NCBI RefSeq assembly: GCF_016801865.2
Contig: NC_068939.1
Location: 179,024,792 to 179,088,791 of the forward strand
Length of the DNA stretch: 64,000 bases
Direction of reading: 5' to 3'
Origin: Culex pipiens pallens
Lineage: Eukaryota > Arthropoda > Insecta > Diptera > Culicidae
How positions within the stretch are numbered: position 1 is the stretch's first letter; the number at the start of each line of letters is the position of its first letter. Shown here piece by piece: positions 55,591-64,000 of this stretch. A program made the position numbers and the translations under genes. The notes under the pieces are model-generated. The model did not search any database. It saw nothing but the letters and a program-made list of their open reading frames with translations, and was not told the DNA's origin.

Positions 55591-57618
55591 ATGATGGAAA
55601 ATCGTAATGGCCGAGATCGGAACAACAACGACGTAGCTGTCCTGCAGAACGGGGTCATCTTACGAAAGCTCAAGTCGAAGCATTCCGGTGAATGCCTGTT
55701 GTGTTGGAAGGAGGCCCGCCATCCCAAGTGTCTGTGTCCCAAGTGTGCCAAACAGTACTGCTTTCAGTGTATCAAAAAGTGGCTAACCGATAGCAAAACC
55801 AAGACTAGTGAGTGTCCCAACTGCAAGTCCAAGTTGCCGATCGACGATTTGGTCCGGTGCGCAGCGGATCTCGTTGTCGGCGACGAAGAAGACACGAAGC
55901 AATCCGGCCATTCGGACAATGGTACTAATGTTACAGAGTGTGGCGGAAACGTGCAGCAGAAGCAGCAGAACGAGCATCAGTATCGCCGGAACGGTGTCGA
56001 GTCGGGCTCAATAAAGTTAGTGGTGAAAGTGATTGAAAGCGACTCGTCGCTCGACGGGCGTCTGACAAACGGGAATGCTGGCGCCGGAATGGTTAATGGT
56101 TCCGCTCAGGCTAAGATGCTCACCGTCAACGGGCGTCAGGGAAAGAAATCGAAAGAATCAAACAGGAAGCAGCAACTGAATAATCATACGGTAACAAGCA
56201 ACGGAAAAGTACCCCTGAGCAATGGTGTAGTGCACAACGGAAAGGAAGAAGCAAATAATGTACGAGTGAATGAAACTGACACAAACGAACTGACAAACAA
56301 GCGAAGCAATGGAAAGGATCAGCCGATCAACCATCAGCGCAAGAATGGCTTCAAGAAACTGCCCACGACGACCACAGTTGAAGTACCCGAAACGGTAGTA
56401 CAAAGCGATACCAAGTCTGCAGAAGCTCCCTTAGAGAATGGGCATAGTATACATAAAGATACCATACTTTGTCAGCAAAATGGCTCAGACCAGGACAGCG
56501 ATCAGCCACTTTGCGCGCTACACGCACTGCCACTGCTGTTCTTCTGTTTAACCTGCAAGTGTTGCATCTGTGAGACTTGCGGTATTCGCGACAGCTCTCA
56601 TACACAACATGTCTTCAAGAAGATAACCGCAATATACGATGATAAGCTAGGAAAAATCAGGCAAGAGTTCGCTCTTGTATCAACATACCTGGAGGAGATC
56701 CAGCAGGTGATACAGAGCGTTGAACACAACATTGACTGGGTCAAGGCGGCTAAGGCTCGCAAGCTGCAAGAACTGAGTCGCCTTCTACACTCGGAGGCAG
56801 AATGTATCGAACGACAGATCAACAAAAAACTGGGCGTTTTGCAAGACCAACGAGATACCATCGCAAATGAAGTATTCCGGGTGACGGCAGGCTACAAGAA
56901 GCTGGAATCGGAACTAAACTCTTGCCCACAAGAAGAGTTGCTGGTTAAAGATGCTGAATTTCTCAAGCGTTGTAGCCAGCTGATTGAGAAACCTGCCTCG
57001 TCCTTCGTTCATCAGCCAGTACCTGCCGATTTGGAATGGTAACACCACTGCACCTACACGAATCACGGCAGCTTCTAAAACACCAAATCTTCTAATTACA
57101 GTGATTTCATTCCCGACTTTCGGTCGATGGTGTTTGTCATAAAGGACTACCAAGCGATCGAGCCCATCGAAGAATGTCGAACGTCGGACGTACTGTGCGA
57201 CGTGATTGGCTTCGGCTGGCGGCTTCATGCCTGGAAAAGTGATCACCTTTCGGTTACACTGATGATGACGGAAGGAGTAACTGGAAGGTACACACCAACG
57301 ACAACCTCAACCATCCCCCAAAATATCATCAACCAAGCTTCTCTGCCTTCTTCCAGATATGAGTACTGCATCGAACTGCTGCACGAGGACGATCCTACCA
57401 AGTCGATCCGGCTTACCCAGATCGATCACTTCGAGCACCACCAGACAGGGCCGGTGCACGATTTGATCGAGAACGAGCGCCTCGTAGAGGAAGGCTTCAT
57501 CGGCGATGCGAACGATACGCTGCAGATTAAGTTCTCGGTACGACCTCCGACGATCGTCATGAAAAGCCGCTATCAACAGGAGTATATCGATCGTACGCGA
57601 AAAGATAACATCAAGTGA
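55591..57618 (+). CDS. TRIM37-like RING/B-box/coiled-coil/MATH protein (long form)
   Basis: Exons 55591-57038, 57102-57287 and 57357-57618 (introns of 63 and 69 bp) give 631 residues to the TGA at 57616. The ATG at 55591 (MMENRNGRDR) is the first possible start after the in-frame stop at 55498. Domains: RING (35-78, ECLLC, CLCPKC, CFQC, CPNC), a Asn/Lys/Gly-rich linker of about 210 residues, B-box (about 307-345, LCALHALPLLFFCLTCKCC), coiled coil (about 350-455) and MATH (about 489-615), ending in a basic segment. The linker between RING and B-box is absent from the short paralogue at 10038 and unusual for TRIM37. The last codons AAG-TGA overlap a strong donor (AAGTGAGTAC). The transcript may instead splice at 57614 to exons outside the window, as expected if the long TRIM37 tail is kept. 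The RING His position is Lys (CPKC). Confidence 0.85.
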
Positions 57619-59237
57619 GTACACGTGGGTTTTGGTTGTCTGTTTAGATGTGTGACACAAAAAGGGTCAACCTGTTTTCTATGCCACATAGTGGAGGCCC
57701 AACTAGTTTGATACATAATTCGGCTAAAGGTTACCCACATGGTTTCAAAGGGTACGTTACAAGTCACATACTTGTCTCGAATAGTTTCCAAACGACATCC
57801 AGTTTTGGATGCGATATATCTATTACATATTTACCATTAAAAGCAGGATACATCAACTTTTCACGGTCACTATCATTAAATCACGGGTGAAGTGTGCTCA
57901 TTATGAGGCCAAAAAACGATTGGCAGATCAATAAAAATATTGATGGCTAGACCAGCAGGTAAAAATAACCGCAGATACCAAAAAGAAGATTTGGTAAAGC
58001 CGCTCGAAAAGATTTGATTGACAAGCAACAGGTTACAATGAGTTTGTTTTCATTCAGGTAGCTGATGATTAAATCTACTTGTGGCCTTTAGGATCATGTA
58101 TTGCGGGAGATGTTTGAGCACTTTTGATCAAATATATTATATTAGTTATATTAGTTCAATTAAAACAAAGAAATCAATAAGATGGGCTAGCCGTATCATC
58201 TAATTCGGCAGCCAATAATTAGTGCACAAGTTTAACCACGTCAAGGTTTTCGCATGTTTTAGCGAGCGCACACACACACACATTTCGCGCCTGTAACGCA
58301 TACTAGCCGCGTTCTCGCTCTAAAAATATCGATTTACATAAAGATCGTGGTACCACCACCGCGCTATATAAACCGCCGCGCGCTGCTGCTGAAAAACTGA
58401 TGATGACGGTCGAGCATTTTCCTGCGTTTTCAAACTTTGATGCGGCGCGGGTGTGTGACCGGGTTGTGAGGGCTCGCGCGCGTGTGTGTGTGTGTGTTCG
58501 TCCGGGGCGACGAAGTTGGGTTTGTCTTTTCTGGGCCAACTAGGATGGAACACAGTTGAAAATATGTGGAATTTCTTTAAAACAGAAAAACAGGGAAACC
58601 CTGGAAATGAGAAATCTTTTAGCATCCCGCAAAAAAAAAACTAAATAAAAAAAATTAAAATTTCGTTCATACTAGGTTCCGTATAAAAATAAATTTAGAG
58701 TTTCTGAATGTTTTAGAATAACTTAAAAGCTATGTTATGACATGGTCAAAGTTTATTTGGCAATGTCATCAAGATTTTGTAAAAAAAAAAATTCAGAAAA
58801 TGACGAAAAATTTGTACAAATATTTTTTTTATTGAAATTAAAATGAAATTAAATAGTTGTAACAGTGTACCGTTTAACCAAGTGACTTTTTTACTTGTAG
58901 AAGTCATGACCAATTTTTAACATTTTTTCGATCGGAAAATATCCTATAAATTAGCTTGAAAACATTGAAGTTTGGACCCATCTCAGAAATCAACCCTAAC
59001 ATTTTTAAAGGTTAAAACACACTCATTTACATAAAATAAAATAAATTAGGAAATTTATTCAATCGGTGATCATAAAATTTCATTAATGCTTTATTTTTTT
59101 ACATTGAAATTAGTCCCAAATATTTCATGAAATTTCGTCAAATGAATTTTGAACCTAAACCAATTTTTACTGTTCGTTTTTCCTCAGACGCTGTATTTTA
59201 ACATCCGTTTCTATAATATCCAATGTTACAAAACAAA
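57619..59237. other. Downstream intron or intergenic DNA, no exon found
   Basis: No further TRIM37 exon was recognised. GC-rich DNA with CA and GT runs occurs at 58260-58500, including a TATA-like site, then AT-rich sequence to 59237. Confidence 0.4.
58365..58371 (+). promoter_or_regulatory. Possible TATA promoter
   Basis: CGCTATATAAACCGCCGCGC is a good TATA context in a GC-rich island. No coding sequence follows in this window, so the target gene, if any, is unknown. It could be a noncoding transcript or an internal promoter of a gene extending to the right. Confidence 0.25.
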
Positions 59238-59644
59238 TACAGTACAGACTCGATTATCCGAAGTTTCGATTATCCGATGTTCGATTATCCGAAGATCTGT
59301 ATGGGACTTCGAATAATCGAATCACGAACAAAAAAAATTTTTTTTCGTTTTTTTTTCTTTTCCTTGTTTTTAACATCAAATTCGTGTTCTGAGACCTCAT
59401 TTTAGTCAAATTTGAATAGTTGATTGCATGTTTAATAATGAAATGCATTTTTTGAATATTTCGCCATATTGGCCGCCATTTTGGATTCCTAAATCCTAAA
59501 TCACTTTAGCGTAGGGGTCATACTTAAGCTCGACAATCAAAAATAAGACAACGAAGTAAATAAATCGTGATTCGATTATACGAAGTTTCGATTATCCGAA
59601 GTGAAATTTTTCCGAGGCCTACGGATAATCGAGTCTGCACGGTA
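59238..59644. mobile_element. TA-flanked element with CAGACTCGATTATCCG ends
   Basis: TACAGTACAGACTCGATTAT then CCG at the left is mirrored by CGGATAATCGAGTCTGCACG then GTA at the right. The motif TTCGATTATCCGA recurs at least four times (59262-59295 and 59570-59605). It is 407 bp long and noncoding. A broken relative lies at 3238-3303. Confidence 0.85.
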
Positions 59645-60959
59645 AATTGAAAATTTTTCGGTTTTTTTATTGCCTGATAATATTTTATAAAAATGAAATG
59701 AATATAACTTGGTAATGAAGCGCTTTATCCATAAATTCATACCTAAAATATTGGTTCGAAATTCGATTTATAATCTGGCATTACCAACATTGACATAGTT
59801 TTCAACCTATTCAAGTTTTTTTTTTTTATAATTCGGGCACTGCCAAGTATTTCGGCTGTCTTATGTTAAAGCTCAAAAGATGTCGGTATTGAAATAATCT
59901 ACACCAGATTATTTTTTTTTTAAATCAATGTTATTTCGCGCAATTGAAGTTTTGTGTACATAAGTGGATTGAAGAAAAGCGCAATTTTTTTGAGTTAATT
60001 TCTTTTCACCTGGATTCTTCCCATCGAAGCCCGTAATTTTATAGAAGGCCCAAATCGATCAAGAGTTTGGATCGAGTTCATGTTTGGACGAATAAATTAT
60101 GTAATCTCGTCTCTTTGGCCATTAAGAAAATAATAACATAGTTTCAGATAAATGAAAAATGTAAAAAATAAATAAATGTTGTTCTTAGTCTCAAACCAAC
60201 TTTCATATGGAAGGGTACAAAGAAATGTCTATTTGAAAAAAATAATAATAAAAGAATTGTAAATTTACGATTTTTCTTTTGCTGTGCACAGCATGCGAAG
60301 ACCATTACGGAGCAATTTCATGTCAAATAGGGAATCGGTTGCACCCGACCCTCTCCGATTTCAATGAAACTTTGTAGACATGTTATCATAGGCATATATA
60401 AGCCATTTTTGTGTATATTGAGCCAGTTACACTCGATAATGACATTTGAGAAGTGTTTTCAATATTTTTGTATTTCGTAATTTAAATATTGCTGTATCTC
60501 GAAGCCGTTGCATCGTATCAAAAAGTGGTCAAAGACAAACTTGTAGAAAATTTGACGGGCTTTCCGAAAAAATTACACTGAAAGAAAAAAAACATTCCAC
60601 TTTAATGAGATTTTTTGATTTTTAAGTTTAAAACACAATTTTTTTTTCGTTCAAAATTTTTGTGAAAATTGCCTAAGATGTTACAAAAAGACTCACGAAA
60701 AATGCAGGATGGAGCAACTCACCCAAAAAAAAAATACAAAAATCATTTACTGAAACTGTTTTTTTGAAAAGTGCCCTGAACGTCAAAATTTTCAAAAACC
60801 GAACTCGAGAGTCGATTTTCCAGACAATTTTACATAAAAGTCTCCATATTGACCATTGTCCTAAGTCCAATCCTTGTGAAGTTACAGCGGTTTTAAAAAT
60901 AACAAAGTTGAAAAAATAGGTTTTTTGATGGTTTTTGGCAATTTCTATATAACAGACTT
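59645..60959. other. AT-rich repeat-like DNA, no gene
   Basis: Reads like part of an old dispersed repeat. The segment 60521-60575 (GTGGTCAAAGACAAACTTGT and on) reappears in inverted form on the other side of the LINE at about 63815-63870. Confidence 0.45.
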
Positions 60960-63864
60960 GTGTTTATTTCTCAACAGGCACTTATTGCCCAAATGAACTT
61001 AAAAACTAAGACTAAAGCTAGAACATTCGTCTTAACACTGATAAAAACTTGGACTTTAACACATCGCTGGACAAACTGACGTCAAAAACAGAGGACACTT
61101 TATTGAAGGCTCGCTTCAGTCCGACGATGGCTCCGTTGGCGCTGTAATTGGTACGGCGGAAAGGGATCTGCATGATTGGCGTGTGGCGTAGCTGGCGGGC
61201 AGGTGCAGTCAAGGTGATCTTTTCTCGAAGAGAGGGGCAATCGATCCTGTCGGTCAGAACGTCCGAAACTGTCAACGCACGGGCCAGGTCACGACGCAGC
61301 TGGAGAGTGTCGAGATGCATGAGCTGGCAGCGGTCTTCGTATGGCGGCAGCTGCTGGGGATTTCTCCAGGGCAGCAGTCTCAGGGCGTATCGGACAAACC
61401 TGCGTTGAATTCTCTCTAGCTGATAAACGGCGTTGTTGTAGTGCGGAGTCCAAACCGACGAGCAATATTCGAGCGAGGACCGGACCAACGAGCAGAACAG
61501 CGTTTTCAAGCAGTGGATGTCGGTGAAGTGGCGTGTCATACGGATCACCAGACCGAGCTGACGGGATGCTTTGGCAGTTATGAAGGACACGTGTTGCTTG
61601 AAGGTCAGTTTAACGTCCAGTATGACACCAAGATCCTTAACGTGATCAACTCTTTCCACTAGTGTGTCGCCAAGATGGTAGTTGAAGAGTATCGGACAGT
61701 GCTTCCGGCTAAACGTTATCACCTGGCATTTACCGGGATTTAGGACCATGTGATTCGCCTCACACCAATCAGCGAACTTATCCAGTTCGCGTTGCAGGGC
61801 TTCGGCATCTTCGAGACAGTCGATCTTGGCGAACAGTTTGAGGTCGTCTGCGTAGGAAAGATGAGGTCCTCTCAGGGTGAAGTTGGCGTCGTTGAAATAG
61901 AACAAGAACACCAACGGACCGAGGTGGCTGCCTTGACCGATTCCAGAAGTAGCGTCGAAACTTTCGGAGAGTGCGTCCTCGATTTTCACCCGCAGCGAGC
62001 GTCCCGACAGATACGACCTGAACCATGTCAACAGGCTGCCACAGAATCCGAGCTTCTCGAGTTTGGCGATAGCGATACTGTGGTTAATCTTGTCGAAAGC
62101 TGCCGACAAATCTGTATAAACGGCGTCAGTTTGAGAGCGATTGTCAAAGCTATCGAAAACGAACTCGATGAAGCACAGCAGATTCGTGGCAGTGGACCGT
62201 TTTGGAAAGAATCCATGCTGATCGCTGGATAATTCCTGACGGCAGTGGGCAAATATTGGACCAATCACCACCAACTCGAACAGTTTCGAGGCAGCGCAGA
62301 GGGCCGAGATACCTCTGTAGTTCTCGATGTTCCTTCGATCGCCTTTTTTATGCACGGGGAACATGAAGGCCTGCTTCCATGCACACGGAAACTTTCCGGA
62401 GGCGAGGGATAGCCGAAACAGGTGCAAGAGGAGCGATACCAGCGCGGACGAACATCGCTTCAGCAGTGTCGAGGGAATTCCATCCGGTCCAGGGGAGCTG
62501 GAATGTTTCAGTTTAGTTATCGCAGCTGATATGGCGTCGTCATCGATGTCAATCATGGGGAGAAATCGATCACGACGGGGAACGCTGTTGGCAGCAATTT
62601 GGATCTCGTCGTCGGTGATATGTTCGTTTGTAAAAACACTCGAAAACTTTTTGGCGAACAGCCTGCAGATTTCCGCAGTGCTCTCAGCTTCCTCGTTGGC
62701 CAATCGCATGGACGAAGGCAGCCCAGATTCTTTGCGGTTCTCGTCGACGAATTTCCAAAACTTCTTCGGGTTGGCCTTCAGCTCACGCTGCTTCTTGCGC
62801 TGGTAGCTTGCCATACAACTGCGACTCAGACGCTGGTATTTGCTGTTCATTCTCAAGTAGTACTCGCGAAGGGAAAGTGTTCCACACCTGGAGAAGATCT
62901 TGAAAGCGGCTCGCTTCTGGGTTTTTAGGTTGCAAAGCTCCGGCGTTTGCCACGGTAGGTGAGTGGAATTACGCTTCCTGACCTTAGGCACGAAATGTTC
63001 GATGTGATCTCGCAGGATTGATGAGAATGTATCGACCGCGGCATCGACGTCGACAGAGTCCAAGACACTATCCCAGTCGATGTTGCGCAGTGCCAGAGAC
63101 ATTTCATCGTAATCAGCACCTCGGAAGTTGTAGCATACGGTGTCCGGTCGGTCTCGAGCAACAGAGCTGTGACAGCCGTCGATGGTGACAACGAGCGCGG
63201 GATGGCGATGGACGATCTTAGCAAGCGGGGCCGGGGCAACGATTAGCGTTGGGGCGAAATCTTGTGCGCTCACAAAGCAAAGATCGAGACGGCGACCGTC
63301 TTCGTCCTCAATATGGTTGATCTGCTGGAGAGTGGCCAGGTTATATCCGGCCAGAAGATCGCGCGCACAGGGATGGAATTGTGAGCGATCAGGATTCGGG
63401 TACAAGAAACCGTTACGGGAAGGTGTCCAGGTCAGTTTCGGCAAGTTGAAGTCCCCTACGACAACGATGTCGTCGATCGGGCGCGTGCGTTCTGCAATAG
63501 ATGCTACCGAATCGAGATGGATCTTATACAGGTCCTTGTCGTAAATGCGATCCGGGGGGAAGTATACCACGCAGAGGAAAAGGACACGATCAGACAGCTT
63601 CAGAGACACCCAGACCTGCTCGACTGCCTTCCAAGCGTCTTGGACAATCCGGCGTGGCTTGAAACAGCGGCGTGCCGCGACGAGGACTCCTCCTCCTTCC
63701 GCTTTCCTGCTGTTGTTTGGTCCACGATTGCAGCGAAAAACTTCGTAATCCGGTCCGAAGACCTGCGAAGAAAGCGTGTTCTCTTTCAGCCAAGTTTCCG
63801 TCAGTCTCGTAAATATTTTTCCCGAAAAGCTCGTCCAATTTCCCATAAGTTTGTCTTTGACCAC
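60960..63864 (-). mobile_element. Non-LTR retrotransposon (Jockey/CR1-like), 5'-truncated, ORF2 open
   Basis: One uninterrupted minus-strand frame of 948 codons ends at TAG 61020-61018; AATAAA on the minus strand is at 60968-60963 in the 3' UTR. Residues about 21-230 are an APE-type endonuclease (LTETWL at 21, VVVGDFNLPKLTW at 135-146, RRLDLCFVS at 191). The reverse transcriptase spans about 455-700: SSSPGPDGIPS, FPVHKKGDRRNIENYRGIS, DLSAAFDKINH (585), GQGSHLGPL and YADD (671-674). The usual endonuclease start, about 30 residues before LTETW, is missing. The first 20 residues of the frame derive from flanking sequence, so the element is 5'-truncated near 63805. No ORF1 is present. An open frame of this length suggests a young copy. 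Confidence 0.9.
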
Positions 63865-64000
63865 ATTTCAATTGGATGTATGGGCTTACAGATATAAGCT
63901 AATTACATTGCTCATAACTGAAAACATAATATTTTTTCAGTGTAGTATAGTAACCTGGATACAAGGAGCATTTTGAAGATGGTTTAATGAAGCGTAAAAT
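63865..64000. other. Flank of the retrotransposon
   Basis: Sequence beyond the 5' truncation point. Just inside it (63815-63870) lies an inverted match to 60521-60575. Nothing coding. Confidence 0.4.

Noticed and set aside
61750..62232. Plus frame of 160 codons within the LINE
   Set aside because: Antisense of the reverse transcriptase domain.
1..64000. CRISPR arrays, operons, riboswitches or other prokaryotic systems
   Set aside because: Spliced eukaryotic genes, TATA promoters and AATAAA signals throughout. The direct repeats found are a minisatellite and transposon-derived words without CRISPR spacing.

Overview
This window looks like nuclear DNA of a dipteran insect, most likely a culicine mosquito such as Culex; the species call is an inference. 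The signs are short spliced genes with 50-80 bp introns, two Tweedle (DUF243) cuticle genes, and a very high load of short terminal-inverted-repeat elements nested in one another.

Genes. Positions 1-2421 hold two minus-strand genes: the 5' two thirds of a GMC oxidoreductase (glucose-dehydrogenase-like, cut by the window edge) and the ribosome biogenesis factor RLP24/RSL24D1. A compact TRIM37-like RING/B-box/coiled-coil/MATH gene is at 10038-11475 (+). A cluster at 34.5-44.1 kb has a small Tweedle gene (+), a roadblock/LC7-type dynein light chain gene (+) and a long Ser/Gln-rich Tweedle gene (-). A single-exon protein related to the ORF1 of non-LTR retrotransposons is at 45968-46759. A second, longer TRIM37-like gene runs from 55591 (+) and may continue past its visible third exon. 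A near-intact non-LTR retrotransposon ORF2 (-) fills 61-63.8 kb.

The remaining roughly 80% is intergenic and dominated by repeats. Several elements of 0.24-1.0 kb are flanked by TA, and their terminal motif is often repeated inside (4730-5295, 12482-13415, 15826-16776, 30011-30969, 32591-33490, 38065-38687, 49305-50224, 59238-59644). A TTAA-flanked family has three copies (15066, 26000, about 29430). A family with CACAG ends includes two members that carry a tRNA-like module. The block 19911-26879 is one 0.9 kb element enlarged about sevenfold by at least four insertions, one of which contains a 114-bp minisatellite and a 281-bp palindrome. Because an uninterrupted copy lies at 12482-13415, pre-insertion sites can be read directly. 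A 1.4 kb inverted repeat with arms of about 540 bp sits at 38791-40186.

The genes show no operon-like functional link. The two Tweedle genes suggest a small cuticle cluster interrupted by the dynein light chain gene, and the two TRIM37-like genes are diverged paralogues about 44 kb apart.
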